NCBI GenBank assembly: GCA_947631085.1
Contig: CANRJY010000007.1
Span: 42,161-106,160 of the forward strand
Source of the DNA: an uncultured Clostridia bacterium
GTDB lineage: Bacteria > Bacillota > Clostridia > UBA1381
Direction: 5' to 3'
Length of the DNA stretch: 64,000 nucleotides
Below the pieces are notes generated by a model. It was given only the letters and a program-made list of their open reading frames with translations. It was not told where the DNA came from and searched no databases. Below are positions 44,743-55,067 of the stretch, piece after piece (within the stretch, counting starts at the first letter, position 1; each line of letters starts with the position of its first letter). A program made the translations under genes and the position numbers.

Positions 44743-47154
44743 TTATTTTACAACGATATTGACAAGCTTTCCGGGTACCGCGATAACCTTGATTATCGTT
44801 TTGCCTTCGGTAAGACTCTTTATTCTCTCGCTTCCCATAGCCGCTTCGACAGTGCCGTCTTTGTCAAGTCCGGCGGGTATCGTCAGCTTGTCGCGAATCT
44901 TGCCGTTTATCTGCAATACGATTTCGATTTCCTCGTCAACCGTCTTAGCCTCGTCGTATTCGGGCCACGGGTGGATCGAAAGGAAACCGCCGTCTCCGTA
45001 CTTTTCCCACAGCTCCTCGGTCATATGCGGAGCAACGGGGTTTAAGAGTATCAGGAGGACTTTGTATTCGTCCTTTGTTATCGCGCCCTTTTTGCTGTAG
45101 TCGTTGACAAGGCTCATCATCGCGGCTACGGCTGTGTTGAACTTCATGCGCTCAAAGTCCTCGCCGACCTTTTTTATCGTCTTGTGTATGTTACTCTCCA
45201 AATCGGAGGTGTAGCCCTCGCCGTCGGTTATTATATTCTGCAAATTCCATACTCTTTCGAGGAACTTGTAGCAACCCTTTAAGCCCTGCTGCGACCACGG
45301 CGTTGACTGGTCAAACGCGCCGATGAACATCTCGTACGTTCTGAAAGCGTCCGCGCCGAACTCGTCAACGACCTCGTCGGGATTTATGACGTTGCCGCGC
45401 GACTTTGACATTTTTTCGTTGTTCTCGCCCAAAATCATACCGTGCGAGGTGCGCTTCATATACGGCTCTTTCGTCGGAACTACGCCGATGTCGTAGAGGA
45501 ATTTATGCCAGAAACGCGAATAGAGCAGGTGGAGCGTTGTGTGCTCCATGCCGCCGTTGTACCAGTCAATCGGCGACCAGTATTCAAGCGCTTCCTTCGA
45601 CGCGAGAGCGTCGTTGTTGTGCGGATCCATGTAGCGGAGGAAGTACCAGCTCGAGCCTGCCCACTGGGGCATTGTGTCTGTTTCTCTCTGCGCCGGACCG
45701 CCGCAGTGAGGACAGGTCGTGTTTATCCAATCCGTAGCCTTCGCGAGCGGACTTTCGCCGTTTTCGCCGGGCTCGAACGTGTCTATCTCCGGAAGAACGA
45801 GCGGGAGCTCGCTTTCGGGTATCGCTACCCAGCCGCACTTGTCGCAGTGAACGAGCGGAATAGGCTCGCCCCAGTAACGCTGACGCGAGAATACCCAGTC
45901 GCGGAGCTTAAAGTTTACCTTGCGCTTGCCCAAGCCTTCCTTTTCAAGCCAATCTATCATTGCGGGAATTGCTTCTTTTACGGTCATACCCGTGAGAAAT
46001 CCCGAATTTACCATTTTGCCCTTGTAAACGTCGGTGTACGCTTCCTTTTGAACGTCCTCGCCGCCCGCTACGACCTCGATTATCGGAAGATCGAATTTCT
46101 TAGCAAAATCCCAGTCGCGGCTGTCATGAGCCGGAACAGCCATTATCGCGCCCGTGCCGTACGTTACGAGCACATAGTCGGAAATAAATACGGGCAGTTT
46201 TTCGCCGTTCGCGGGGTTTATCGCGTAAATGCCTTCGAGCTTTACGCCCGTCTTGTCCTTCGCAAGCTCCGTTCTTTCAAATTCGCTCTTTTTTGCGGCT
46301 TCGGCTTTGTACGCTTCGACCTCGTCATAATTCGTGATTGAATCCTTCATTTTTTCGATAAGCGGGTGCTCCGGCGACATAACGGTGTAAGTAGCGCCGA
46401 AAAGCGTGTCGGCGCGCGTGGTGTAGACGACCATTTCGTCGCCCGTCGAGAGCTTGAATTTGACCTCCGCGCCCTCGCTTCTGCCTATCCAATTTTTTTG
46501 CTGCGTTTTTATTTTTTCGAGATAGTCAACCTCGTCAAGATCGTCGATAAGACGCTGCGCATATTCGGTAATTTTGAGCATCCACTGGCTCTTTCTGCGC
46601 TGTACGACCTCGCCGCCGCAGCGCTCGCATACGCCGTTTACGACCTCCTCGTTACTGAGTCCCACCTTGCAGCTCGTACACCAGTTTATCGGCATTTCCT
46701 GCTTGTACGCGAGTCCGTGCTTAAAGAGCCGGAGGAAGATCCATTGCGTCCATTTGTAGTAATTCGGGTCGGTGGTGTTCACTTCTCTGTCCCAGTCGAA
46801 CGAGAAACCGAGCATCTTTAATTGGCGCGTGAAGTTTGCGATATTCTGCGCAGTTATGATTTTCGGATGTACTTTGTTCTTGATAGCGAAATTCTCCGTG
46901 GGCAGTCCGAACGCGTCCCAACCTATTGGATAGAGCACGTTATAGCCCTCCATGCGGCGCTTTCTCGCGATTATGTCAAGCGCGGTGTAGCTTCTCGGAT
47001 GTCCGACGTGCAGACCCGCGCCGGAGGGGTACGGAAATTCTATAAGCGTGTAAAACTTCGGCTTATCCGAGCCGTTCTCAGCGTGGAAGATTTTCGCTTC
47101 CTCCCATTTGTCCTGCCATTTTTTCTCGATATTTTTAAAATTATATGACTCCAT
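44743..47154 (-). CDS. leuS: Leucyl-tRNA synthetase
   Basis: An 803-residue class I synthetase. The HIGH-type motif is in [20 protein letters not shown] (about residues 40-59) and [14 protein letters not shown] is at about residue 577; a CP1 editing domain ([12 protein letters not shown]) lies between, with zinc-type Cys pairs CTSCKVGL and CERCGG. The ATG at 47154 has GAGGAG 9 nt upstream; an in-frame TTG at 47163 is too close to it. It is the last gene of the yhbY operon. Confidence 0.96.
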   Translation of the reverse strand: MESYNFKNIEKKWQDKWEEAKIFHAENGSDKPKFYTLIEFPYPSGAGLHVGHPRSYTALDIIARKRRMEGYNVLYPIGWDAFGLPTENFAIKNKVHPKIITAQNIANFTRQLKMLGFSFDWDREVNTTDPNYYKWTQWIFLRLFKHGLAYKQEMPINWCTSCKVGLSNEEVVNGVCERCGGEVVQRRKSQWMLKITEYAQRLIDDLDEVDYLEKIKTQQKNWIGRSEGAEVKFKLSTGDEMVVYTTRADTLFGATYTVMSPEHPLIEKMKDSITNYDEVEAYKAEAAKKSEFERTELAKDKTGVKLEGIYAINPANGEKLPVFISDYVLVTYGTGAIMAVPAHDSRDWDFAKKFDLPIIEVVAGGEDVQKEAYTDVYKGKMVNSGFLTGMTVKEAIPAMIDWLEKEGLGKRKVNFKLRDWVFSRQRYWGEPIPLVHCDKCGWVAIPESELPLVLPEIDTFEPGENGESPLAKATDWINTTCPHCGGPAQRETDTMPQWAGSSWYFLRYMDPHNNDALASKEALEYWSPIDWYNGGMEHTTLHLLYSRFWHKFLYDIGVVPTKEPYMKRTSHGMILGENNEKMSKSRGNVINPDEVVDEFGADAFRTYEMFIGAFDQSTPWSQQGLKGCYKFLERVWNLQNIITDGEGYTSDLESNIHKTIKKVGEDFERMKFNTAVAAMMSLVNDYSKKGAITKDEYKVLLILLNPVAPHMTEELWEKYGDGGFLSIHPWPEYDEAKTVDEEIEIVLQINGKIRDKLTIPAGLDKDGTVEAAMGSERIKSLTEGKTIIKVIAVPGKLVNIVVK

Positions 47155-47171
47155 CGGTATCAACTCCTCAA

Positions 47172-47522
47172 TTATTCTTCTTCATCTATATCGGCGGGCA
47201 TTCCCTCCGTCCAAAGGCGTTCTATCGAGTAGAACTGCCGCGTTTCCTCTTGCATTACATGAACGATTATGTCGCCGTAGTCCATCAAGATCCACGAGCC
47301 GCCGCGGTAGCCCTCGGTATGACGTACCTGTTCGCCCGCTTCCTCCATTTTTTCCTCGACGCTGTCCACGCACGCGCGAACCTGTATCGACGATTGACAC
47401 GACGCAATCACGAAATAGTCCGCGATCGAGGTCTGCTCCGCGACGTTTATAATCTCGATATCCGACGCTTTCTTGTCCTCGAGAGCCGCCTTTATGATTT
47501 CAAGTCTTTTTTCGATGTCCAT
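47172..47522 (-). CDS. rsfS: Ribosomal silencing factor RsfS
   Basis: A 116-residue RsfS/Iojap protein that binds ribosomal protein uL14 and blocks subunit joining in starvation. Signature: [29 protein letters not shown] and [18 protein letters not shown] start at 47522, with GGAGG 6 nt upstream; the longer in-frame reading to 47570 overlaps yqeK. One base separates it from the yqeK stop. Confidence 0.94.
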   Translation of the reverse strand: MDIEKRLEIIKAALEDKKASDIEIINVAEQTSIADYFVIASCQSSIQVRACVDSVEEKMEEAGEQVRHTEGYRGGSWILMDYGDIIVHVMQEETRQFYSIERLWTEGMPADIDEEE

Positions 47523-47523
47523 T

Positions 47524-48105
47524 TTATTCCTCCGTTTTTTTATTAATTTGCAGATAATTCCACGCTTCAAGCGTTTTCGGATGAATTACCGCGCATTTTT
47601 TTACGTTGTAAATCAGTCCCTGAGCTATGCACATAAGCATCGCTTCGTCTATATCCTCATAAGCCGCCCGCCGCAGCTCGTCAACGCCGTCAAAATCGCG
47701 CGAGGGCTCTATCATATCGGCTATATAGATTATTTTCTCGAGAAGCGTCATATTTGCCTTCCCTACCGTATGAAAGCGTATAGCTTCAAGAACTTCATCA
47801 TCGTTTACGCCATATACGCGCCGCGCAATTTCAGCTCCCAAAGGGGCATGGATTATCGGCGGGCATTTTTTTGTTATTTCATCAAGCTCCACTCCGTATT
47901 CGGAGCATAGTCGAAATTGCTCCTCCTCGCCGCAGCCTTTGGCGCAGTCATGTAAAAGCGCGGCGTTGTACGCGCGCGTTTCGTCCGCGCCGTAATGGTT
48001 TGCGAGCTTAACCGCTTCGGCGCACACGCCTGCGACATGTTTGTAACGCTTTGGCGGCAGTGAATTTTTCAGTTTATCCTCAATGTCCTTGCCGAGTTTA
48101 TTCAT
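47524..48105 (-). CDS. yqeK: HD-domain bis(5'-nucleosyl)-tetraphosphatase (YqeK family)
   Basis: A 193-residue HD hydrolase cleaving Ap4A symmetrically. H in RYKHVAGVC, the HD pair in NAALLHDCAKG, histidines in IIHAPLGAEIAR and RFHTVGKANM, and Asp in KIIYIADMIEPSRDF form the metal site of the YqeK family. Operon position between nadD and rsfS is conserved in Firmicutes. Confidence 0.92.
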   Translation of the reverse strand: MNKLGKDIEDKLKNSLPPKRYKHVAGVCAEAVKLANHYGADETRAYNAALLHDCAKGCGEEEQFRLCSEYGVELDEITKKCPPIIHAPLGAEIARRVYGVNDDEVLEAIRFHTVGKANMTLLEKIIYIADMIEPSRDFDGVDELRRAAYEDIDEAMLMCIAQGLIYNVKKCAVIHPKTLEAWNYLQINKKTEE

Positions 48106-48123
48106 ATTATATTCGCCTTTCCG

Positions 48124-48717
48124 TCATTTGTACAAATTGTTTTCCTCAATAAATTCGCGCACCGGCTCGGGGAGCATATATCGGATCGATTTGCCATTTC
48201 TTACCCGCTCACGGATCTCGCTTGACGACAGCTCGAATATCGGCGCGTCTATGACGAGTATTTCACCGCCAAGGCGCTTCATAGCATTGTACGCCTTTTC
48301 ACTAAGCTTGTCCTCTCCCCTGCTTCTTGGGAAAACGAGAATTTTGCACAGCTTCAATATTTCCTCCGGCTTGTACCATGTGCCGATATTATCTAGAGAA
48401 TCCTCGCCTATTATGAAGTAATATTCAATATCCGGATTTTGCTCCGTGAGATGACGCATTGTCGTGAGGGTATATGAATATTCTTCATTTTTTACTTCAT
48501 AATCGCTCACAGCAAAGCGCGGCGCTCCGTCCGCGGCAAGGCGCGTCATTTCAAAACGTATCCGCGCGCTCGTACCCGTTTTCTTATGCGGCGGATTACC
48601 GCCCGTCATAAACACAACCTCGTCGAGCGCGTACTGCTCGAGCGCGTAATTTCCTATTATAAGATGCGCGTTATGGATCGGGTCGAACGTGCCGCCCAGT
48701 ATACCTACTTTTCTCAT
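48124..48717 (-). CDS. nadD: Nicotinate-nucleotide adenylyltransferase
   Basis: A 197-residue nucleotidyltransferase making nicotinate adenine dinucleotide, the substrate of NadE (21128-23044). GILGGTFDPIHNAHLIIGN holds the ATP-binding Gly-rich and (T/H)xxH motifs, TGGNPPHK binds substrate, and LSSSEIRERVRNG is the C-terminal signature. Its start overlaps the yhbY stop. Confidence 0.95.
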   Translation of the reverse strand: MRKVGILGGTFDPIHNAHLIIGNYALEQYALDEVVFMTGGNPPHKKTGTSARIRFEMTRLAADGAPRFAVSDYEVKNEEYSYTLTTMRHLTEQNPDIEYYFIIGEDSLDNIGTWYKPEEILKLCKILVFPRSRGEDKLSEKAYNAMKRLGGEILVIDAPIFELSSSEIRERVRNGKSIRYMLPEPVREFIEENNLYK

Positions 48718-49016
48718 TTTCTCGGAAGCTCAATCTTTCTGTTCTTTTCCTCGCTTGCCTCGCGGTACAAAACAAATTTATTCCCTATCGCCTGAACAGG
48801 CTCCGCGCCCAAACGGTGCGCGATCATGTCGCAGACGGTGCGCGCGTCGAGCATGGCTGTTTCCAAAATGTGGACCTTTAAAATTTCGCGTTTCTCAAGC
48901 GCTTTTCCTATTTCGGTTATCAGCGTTTCGCTTACGCCGTCCTTGCCGATTTGAAAAATCGGATCAAGCCCCTGTGCCGTTTTGCGTAAATACGCTCTTT
49001 GTTTGCTTGTAATCAT
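48714..49016 (-). CDS. yhbY: CRM-domain RNA-binding protein (YhbY family)
   Basis: A 100-residue protein consisting of one CRM domain: SKQRAYLRKTAQGLDPIFQIGKDG with the conserved G-x-x-G-like turn, and IGNKFVLYRE near the end. YhbY associates with pre-50S ribosomes. First gene of the yhbY-nadD-yqeK-rsfS-leuS operon; overlaps nadD by four bases. Confidence 0.92.
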   Translation of the reverse strand: MITSKQRAYLRKTAQGLDPIFQIGKDGVSETLITEIGKALEKREILKVHILETAMLDARTVCDMIAHRLGAEPVQAIGNKFVLYREASEEKNRKIELPRK

Positions 49017-49059
49017 ATTTTCTCCCGTAAATTTGTTTTTACATACTTAATCATTGTAG

Positions 49060-49088
49060 ATTATACCATTTAACCCTTGATATGTCAA
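49060..49088 (-). promoter_or_regulatory. Consensus promoter of the yhbY-leuS operon
   Basis: On the minus strand TTGACA (49088-49083), 17-nt spacer, TATAAT (49065-49060). Confidence 0.9.
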
Positions 49089-49140
49089 TAAAATTCACTT
49101 AACATATTTTCCAAAAAAATATTTTTATACCAAAAAACTA

Positions 49141-49169
49141 TTGACTAAAAGACAAGTTCGCGTTATAAT
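49141..49169 (+). promoter_or_regulatory. Promoter of secD-secF
   Basis: TTGACT (49141-49146), 17-nt spacer, TATAAT (49164-49169). Divergent from the yhbY promoter. Confidence 0.88.
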
Positions 49170-49249
49170 AGCCTTATGCTATTTTATAATGGGCGTTCAA
49201 TGGGGTAACCGGTTGCGCGTCCAAAAATCAGAAAGGAATGGTTACGCAA

Positions 49250-50557
49250 ATGAAAAAGAAAAGCATTGTTATCCTTTGCGCCGTGGTTGTACTTGCCGCA
49301 CTCCTGAACTGGGTAGCCTTCAAGGGCTATAACATTTCGGGCTTCACATACGGCGGTATGTTCTCGGAAGAGGCGGACGAAGGTATACGCAAGGGTATCG
49401 ACCTTGCCGGAGGTTCAGTTATCACCTTCCAGGCGGATGCGGCAAATCCGACTGAGGCGGATATGAACGTCGCGGAGTCGATATTCCAGACGCGTCTTAC
49501 AAACGCGGGTTACACAGAGGCACGCATCTCGCGCGGCGAGGGCGGTAAGGTCACGGTTGAAATTCCGTCTGTATTCGAAACGGATCAGGCTGCTTCGCTC
49601 CTCGGAGACGTTGCAAAGCTTACGTTTACCGACGCTGACGGAAATGTTGTCCTCGACGGAGCTACAGATATTAAAGACGCTTCGTATCAGTTCGGACAGG
49701 TCAACAACTCCGCAACGGCAGAGGCTTATGTACAGGTTCAGTTCGCTCCCGAAGCGAAGGAAAAGTTCGCGACCGCCACAAGAGAAGCGGCGGCAAAATC
49801 CGGAGAGGGCAAGAACTACATCTCAATCATGATGGACGACGCCACTGTTTCATCGCCGAGAGTAAGCGAGGAGATAAACAGCGACTCGTGCGTTATCACC
49901 GGCGATTTCACGCCTGAGGAAGCGCAGGATCTTGCTAATAAGATAAAGTCCGGTCAGCTTCCGTTCAGCATGAACGTTATTTCGCAGGAGACCGTAGGCG
50001 CGGAGCTTGGCGCAAACGCGCTCCCGACGAGCTTATGGGCTGCGGGCATCGGTATTATTCTTATCATGCTGTTCATGCTTATCATGTACAGAATCCCCGG
50101 TCTTATCGCCGATTTATCGCTTCTTATATATGTAGGCTTGATCGGCTTGTTCATGGGACTTTTCAGAATCAACCTGAGTCTTTCGGGTATCGCGGGTATC
50201 GTCCTGTCCATAGGTATGGCGGTCGATGCGAACTGTATTATATTCGAGAGAATGAAAGAGGAGCTGAAGCTCGGAAAGACTATAAAAGCGTCTGTTGACG
50301 CAGGCTTCTCGAAGGCTCTTTCGGCTATTCTCGACGCGAACATCACAACGATAATTTCATGTATCGTGCTCTATATTTCAGGAATAGGCGCTGTTACGGG
50401 CTTCGCTACGACGCTCGGCATCGGCGTAATCCTGAGTATGATCACGGCTGTCGTTATTACGAAGTTCCTCTTAAAGCAGCTTGTAAATATCGGCATCAAG
50501 AACAGAAGCCTGTTCTACAATACAAAGGCTAAGCCTGTAGAAGGAGGTGCTCAATAA
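49250..50557 (+). CDS. secD: Protein translocase subunit SecD
   Basis: A 435-residue RND-type membrane protein aiding the late steps of Sec export with proton motive force. TM1 (about 5-24), a periplasmic-side P1 domain including GIDLAGGSVITFQ and ISRGEGGKVTVEIPS, and the C-terminal five-helix bundle with AVDANCIIFERMKEELKLGKTI. Shorter than E. coli SecD (615), as usual in Clostridia. I start at 49250 because GAAAGGA ends directly at the alternative ATG 49238. secF starts on the last base of the stop. Confidence 0.94.
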   Translation: MKKKSIVILCAVVVLAALLNWVAFKGYNISGFTYGGMFSEEADEGIRKGIDLAGGSVITFQADAANPTEADMNVAESIFQTRLTNAGYTEARISRGEGGKVTVEIPSVFETDQAASLLGDVAKLTFTDADGNVVLDGATDIKDASYQFGQVNNSATAEAYVQVQFAPEAKEKFATATREAAAKSGEGKNYISIMMDDATVSSPRVSEEINSDSCVITGDFTPEEAQDLANKIKSGQLPFSMNVISQETVGAELGANALPTSLWAAGIGIILIMLFMLIMYRIPGLIADLSLLIYVGLIGLFMGLFRINLSLSGIAGIVLSIGMAVDANCIIFERMKEELKLGKTIKASVDAGFSKALSAILDANITTIISCIVLYISGIGAVTGFATTLGIGVILSMITAVVITKFLLKQLVNIGIKNRSLFYNTKAKPVEGGAQ

Positions 50558-51483
50558 TGAAAACATTGAAGATTACGGAAAACAGATGGAAATTTGCCAT
50601 TATTCCGGCAATTATTATCCTCGCGGGCATTATTGCATTCATAATTCACGGCGGATTTAACTACGATGTTGAGTTTATGGGCGGTATCAGAATGCAGGTT
50701 AATATGCACACCGAATTTGACAACAAAGAGGTTGCCGATTTAATCCAGGAAAAGACCGTTGACACTGTAAGCGCGACGGTTCAGACGGGCGACAACAACA
50801 CTATCGCCGTTATAAAGACGCCTCCGGTAGAGGAATCTGTTAAGAACGAGATTTTCGGCGCTCTTAAAGAGAAGTACAGCCTTGCTGACGAGGATTTGAT
50901 GTCAACGTCATCGGCGTCGGCAAGCTTCGGTCAGGAAATTCAGAGAAAGGCGTTACTCTACACGCTTTTGGCTATCATCTGTATCCTGATTTATATAGCA
51001 ATCCGCTTCGAGTGGAGAAACGCTATCATGGCTGTTATCGCGCTTGCGATCAACGTGCTCGTTATGGCGGCTGTATACGCGATTTCAAATATCCCGCTCA
51101 ACACCACGTTTATCGCGGCTATGCTGACGGTTGTTGGTTACTCAATCAACAACACGATCGTTATCTTCGACCGCGTTCGTGAGAACATGAAGGGACGCAA
51201 GAAGGGTGAGTCAATTCCCGATGTTGTAAACAGAAGCGTTATGGAAACTATGGGACGTACGATCAACTCGACTGTCACAACGCTTATCACGATAGTTCTT
51301 ATCTACATTTTAGGCGTATCGACGATCAAGCAGTTCGCGCTTCCGCTTATCGTAGGTATACTCGCGGGCGCATACACGTCAATATTCATCGCGAGCGGCT
51401 TCTATGGCGCTTGGAGAGATTCCGAGGTCAAAGCAAAAGCAGCGGCTGCTCAGGCAAGACAGAGCGCTAAGAAAAAGAAGTAA
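50557..51483 (+). CDS. secF: Protein translocase subunit SecF
   Basis: A 308-residue partner of SecD. KITENRWKFAIIPAIIIL opens TM1, DVEFMGGIRMQVNM is the conserved post-TM1 motif, and VGYSINNTIVIFDRVREN is the SecF signature in the membrane bundle; a basic Lys-rich tail ends the protein. AAGGAGGTG lies in the end of secD. A strong terminator follows. Confidence 0.95.
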   Translation: MKTLKITENRWKFAIIPAIIILAGIIAFIIHGGFNYDVEFMGGIRMQVNMHTEFDNKEVADLIQEKTVDTVSATVQTGDNNTIAVIKTPPVEESVKNEIFGALKEKYSLADEDLMSTSSASASFGQEIQRKALLYTLLAIICILIYIAIRFEWRNAIMAVIALAINVLVMAAVYAISNIPLNTTFIAAMLTVVGYSINNTIVIFDRVRENMKGRKKGESIPDVVNRSVMETMGRTINSTVTTLITIVLIYILGVSTIKQFALPLIVGILAGAYTSIFIASGFYGAWRDSEVKAKAAAAQARQSAKKKK

Positions 51484-51494
51484 TTTATTAAAAA

Positions 51495-51524
51495 AGCGTC
51501 AGGGAAAACCCTGACGCTTTTTTT
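51495..51524 (+). terminator. Intrinsic terminator after secF
   Basis: AGCGTCAGGG (51495-51504) pairs with CCCTGACGCT (51509-51518) around AAAA, followed by a run of T. Confidence 0.96.
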
Positions 51525-51568
51525 GTTCCGTCAAGGTAAATTATAATTTATAAATTGTAAATTTCCTC

Positions 51569-51597
51569 TTGATTATTTCTTCCAAATATGGGATAAT
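51569..51597 (+). promoter_or_regulatory. Promoter of DUF512-der-plsY
   Basis: TTGATT (51569-51574), 17-nt spacer, GATAAT (51592-51597), 34 nt before the start of the DUF512 gene. Confidence 0.7.
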
Positions 51598-51630
51598 ATA
51601 ATAGACTAATAATGCGGCGGGGATAGTGCT

Positions 51631-52953
51631 ATGAGAAAAACGGACACGACAATTAAATATGTTGAGCCGGAGTCTCTCGCGGCTGAGGCGGGTATCGAAC
51701 CCGGCGACAAGCTTATCTCAATAAACGGCAGCGATTTCCGCGATATTCTCGAATACCGCTATCTCATGTCCGAATACGAAATAACGCTTGAGGTTGAAAA
51801 AAAGGACGGCTCTGCCGAGATTATTACGATTGAAAACAACTACGAGGACATAGGCGTGGAGTTCGGCGAGGAGCTTATCGACACTGCGCAGAGCTGCACG
51901 AATAAATGTATTTTCTGCTTTATCGACCAGCTCCCAAAGGGTATGCGCGAAACCGTGTATTTCAAGGACGACGATACGCGCCTTTCGTTTTTGCAGGGCA
52001 ATTATGTAACGCTCACGAATATGACGGACGAGGAAATCGACCGCCTTATCGCCATGCGCGTATCGCCGATAAACGTAAGCGTCCACGCGACAAACCCCGA
52101 GCTTCGCTGTATGATGCTTAATAACCGCTTTGCCGGAAAATGCTACGATATAATGAAAAAATTTGCGGCGAACGAAATCTATATGAACTGCCAGATAGTG
52201 CTATGCCCCGAAATAAACGACGGCGCGGAGCTGGAGCGCTCGCTCTCGGATATGGCGGCGCTGTACCCGTATGTGAACAGCGTTTCCGCGGTGCCTGTCG
52301 GGCTTACGCGCTACCGTGACGGATTGTATCCGATAAAGCCGTATAATGCGGAAATGTCACGCGCGGTGGTGGAGCAGGTCGAAAAAATACAGGATGATTT
52401 TCTGAAAAAACTCGGAACGAGGCTTGTATATCTGTCGGACGAGTTTTACTTAAACGCAGGACTGCCGATACCCGACGCGGACGCGTACGAGGGCTTTCCG
52501 CAGATCGAAAACGGCGTTGGACTTGTCGCGAGTATGAAGGAGGAATTTGACAGCGCCGTAAAGCTGATAAAACCGAAGCCGCGCAAAAGAAGCGCCGCGG
52601 TTGCCACGGGCGAGCTTGCCGCTTCGTTTGTGAAATCGCTCGCGGACGAGATAGCAAAGCGAGCCGAGGGAGTGGAAATAGCGGTATATCCGATAAAAAA
52701 CAACTTTTTCGGCGGCGGTGTAAACGTCGCGGGACTGGTGTGCGGCTGTGATATAATAGATCAGCTTAAGGACAAGCCGAAGGCGGACGCGCTTTTCATA
52801 CCGCGGAGTATGCTCCGTGACAGCGACGACGTTTTTCTTGACGACACGACGGTCGCCGACGTGGAAAACGCCCTCGGCATGAAAGTGATCCCCGTGATGA
52901 ACGACGGATATGAATTTATCGAAAAAATACTCGGAGAGGAATTGGAGTTTTAA
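51631..52953 (+). CDS. DUF512 protein with PDZ-like and radical-SAM-like domains
   Basis: A 440-residue protein of a family found next to der in Clostridia. The N-terminal ~60 residues (VEPESLAAEAGIEPGDKLISI) form a PDZ-like domain. SCTNKCIFCFIDQLPKGMR has a C-x3-C-x2-C arrangement suggesting a [4Fe-4S] radical-SAM cluster, followed by the DUF512 region (about 220-425) with FFGGGVNVAGLVCG and PRSMLRD. Function unknown. The start lacks a strong ribosome site (GCGGGGAT). der follows 3 nt later. Confidence 0.88.
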   Translation: MRKTDTTIKYVEPESLAAEAGIEPGDKLISINGSDFRDILEYRYLMSEYEITLEVEKKDGSAEIITIENNYEDIGVEFGEELIDTAQSCTNKCIFCFIDQLPKGMRETVYFKDDDTRLSFLQGNYVTLTNMTDEEIDRLIAMRVSPINVSVHATNPELRCMMLNNRFAGKCYDIMKKFAANEIYMNCQIVLCPEINDGAELERSLSDMAALYPYVNSVSAVPVGLTRYRDGLYPIKPYNAEMSRAVVEQVEKIQDDFLKKLGTRLVYLSDEFYLNAGLPIPDADAYEGFPQIENGVGLVASMKEEFDSAVKLIKPKPRKRSAAVATGELAASFVKSLADEIAKRAEGVEIAVYPIKNNFFGGGVNVAGLVCGCDIIDQLKDKPKADALFIPRSMLRDSDDVFLDDTTVADVENALGMKVIPVMNDGYEFIEKILGEELEF

Positions 52954-52956
52954 AAT

Positions 52957-54285
52957 ATGAAACCATTGGTAGCGATAGTGGGCAGACCGAATGTAGGAAA
53001 ATCCACGTTGTTTAATAAAATATCGGGCGAGCGCATAAGCATAGTAGAGGACACGCCCGGCGTTACGCGCGACAGAATTTATGCGGACGCGTCGTGGCTC
53101 GATAAGCATTTTACGCTCGTTGACACCGGCGGCATAGAACCCGCTTCGAAGGACAAAATACTCGTTCAAATGCGCCGTCAGGCACAGCTTGCGATAGATA
53201 TGGCGGACGTTGTGATACTTATGACAAACGTTAAGGACGGCGTCACCGCGAATGACCGCGATGTTGCGTCAATGCTTCTTAAGGCGAAGAAAAAAATAGT
53301 TCTCGCGGTAAATAAGGTCGATAATGTAGGCGATCCGCCGTTTGAGTTTTACGAATTTTACAATTTGGGGCTTGGCGACCCGATAGCAATCTCGTCAACT
53401 CACGGCTTGGGCGTGGGAGATTTGCTCGACGAGGTGACGCATATGTTCCCCGAGGACGCGGACACCGAGGAGGACGAGGACGAGATAAAGGTAGCCGTAA
53501 TCGGCAGACCGAACGTGGGAAAATCGTCGCTTATCAATAAAATTCTCGGCGAGGACAGAGTTATCGTAAGCGATATCGCGGGAACGACGCGCGACGCGAT
53601 AGACTCGCATTATGTCGATAAAAACGGCAATAAATACTTGTTTATCGACACCGCGGGAATGAGAAAGCGCGGCAAAATCAACGAAAACGTCGAGCGATAC
53701 AGCGTAGTGCGCGCGCTTGCCGCGGTCGACAGGAGCGACGTTTGCGTGATCATGCTCGACGGAAACGAAAAAATCGCCGAGCAGGACACAAAAATAGCGG
53801 GCTACGCGCACGAGCAGGGCAAGGCGTGTATTTTCGCCGTGAACAAATGGGACGCTGTCGAGAAGGACGACAAGACTATGAAATCGTTCGAGATGCGCGT
53901 CAGAGAGGAATTTGCGTTCATGCCGTACGCGGAGATAATTTTTATCAGCGCGAAAACGGGACAGCGCCTGGATAAGCTGATGGAGCTGATAAACAGCGTA
54001 AACGCTCAGCACAAGCGCCGTATTACAACGGGAATGCTCAACGACGTTTTAAACGAAGCGACGCATAAGCAACAGCCACCGTCGGACAAGGGCAGACGCT
54101 TAAAGCTCTATTACGGCACACAGGCTTCGATCGCCCCGCCGACGTTCGTGCTGTTCGCAAACTCGAAGGAGCTGTTCCATTACTCGTACCTGCGCTTTAT
54201 TGAAAACCAGGTGCGCGAGGCGTTCGGATTTAAAGGGACGCCCTTGAAATTTATCATACGCGAGAAAAACGAAAAGAAAATGTAA
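52957..54285 (+). CDS. der: Ribosome-associated GTPase Der (EngA)
   Basis: A 442-residue double GTPase needed for 50S assembly. Two G domains are evident: GRPNVGKSTLFNKI with DTGGIEP and NKVD, then GRPNVGKSSLINKI (from about residue 183) with DTAGMRKRGK and NKWD. The C-terminal KH-like domain (about 350-442) includes LKLYYGTQ and PPTFVLFANSKELFHYSY. plsY starts 14 nt later. Confidence 0.96.
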   Translation: MKPLVAIVGRPNVGKSTLFNKISGERISIVEDTPGVTRDRIYADASWLDKHFTLVDTGGIEPASKDKILVQMRRQAQLAIDMADVVILMTNVKDGVTANDRDVASMLLKAKKKIVLAVNKVDNVGDPPFEFYEFYNLGLGDPIAISSTHGLGVGDLLDEVTHMFPEDADTEEDEDEIKVAVIGRPNVGKSSLINKILGEDRVIVSDIAGTTRDAIDSHYVDKNGNKYLFIDTAGMRKRGKINENVERYSVVRALAAVDRSDVCVIMLDGNEKIAEQDTKIAGYAHEQGKACIFAVNKWDAVEKDDKTMKSFEMRVREEFAFMPYAEIIFISAKTGQRLDKLMELINSVNAQHKRRITTGMLNDVLNEATHKQQPPSDKGRRLKLYYGTQASIAPPTFVLFANSKELFHYSYLRFIENQVREAFGFKGTPLKFIIREKNEKKM

Positions 54286-54299
54286 CGGAGGAAAAAACT

Positions 54300-55067
54300 A
54301 TGGTATCGGTTATAATTATTGCGGCGGTAACGGCGGTAATAGCGTATCTTATAGGCTCGGTCAATTTTTCGATCCTGCTGTCTAAGGCGGCGGGGAAGGA
54401 TATACGCGAGAGCGGCTCCGGGAACGCGGGAGCGACGAATATGCTTCGCGTATACGGAAAGTTTATGGGATTTTTGACGCTCATTCTCGACATGGTGAAG
54501 GGGGCGCTCGTGATATTTCTGACGTATTTGGCGATATATTACGTTCTGCCGAGAATAAACTTTACGCAGGAACCCGTATTGCTGGGATTTAATGCGGATT
54601 ATCTTATGAACGCTCTCCCGTATCTCGCGGGCTGGTTTGCGATAATAGGACACTGCTTTCCCATTCATTTCGGATTTAAAGGCGGAAAGGGCGTTGCGGC
54701 GGCGCTCGGCGTGGTTCTGATGCTCGACTGGAAGGTCGGCGTGATAACGCTTGCGGTGGCGCTTCTTGCGATAATCTGCACACGCTATGTATCGGTCGGC
54801 TCAATTCTCGGCGCGGTATTATTCGTTGTCCTGACCTTTGCCAGACAGTTTTTCAACCACGAATTTAATGTTTTCGTGCTCGCGATAACGATACTGATGG
54901 CGCTGTTGATAGTACTGCGCCACCACGCGAACATACGCAGGTTAAAGCGCGGCGAGGAAAACAAGCTGTTCGCGCGAAAACCGAAAAAGCCCGCCCTCGA
55001 AACAACGGAAACGCCTCCGACGGACAGCGCGGGCGAGAATGACGGGGATATTAATATTGCGGAATAA
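54300..55067 (+). CDS. plsY: Glycerol-3-phosphate acyltransferase PlsY
   Basis: A 255-residue membrane enzyme transferring an acyl group from acyl phosphate to glycerol-3-phosphate. Motifs: AYLIGSVNFSILLSK, SGSGNAGATNMLRVYGK and FGFKGGKGVAAALG, with several membrane helices. A hydrophilic C-terminal extension of about 40 residues (Lys/Arg then Thr/Pro/Glu-rich) is not part of the core family. gpsA, supplying the substrate, follows after a large palindromic repeat that starts within the plsY stop. Confidence 0.93.
   Translation: MVSVIIIAAVTAVIAYLIGSVNFSILLSKAAGKDIRESGSGNAGATNMLRVYGKFMGFLTLILDMVKGALVIFLTYLAIYYVLPRINFTQEPVLLGFNADYLMNALPYLAGWFAIIGHCFPIHFGFKGGKGVAAALGVVLMLDWKVGVITLAVALLAIICTRYVSVGSILGAVLFVVLTFARQFFNHEFNVFVLAITILMALLIVLRHHANIRRLKRGEENKLFARKPKKPALETTETPPTDSAGENDGDINIAE

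Noticed and set aside
45442..46341. 299-residue plus-strand ORF opposite leuS
   Set aside because: Antisense shadow of leuS caused by GC-biased codons; composition (many Arg/Val/Tyr) is not protein-like and no start signal is present.
49176..49208. 10-codon ORF in the secD leader as a possible secretion-sensing arrest peptide
   Set aside because: No ribosome site and far too short compared with known secretion monitors.
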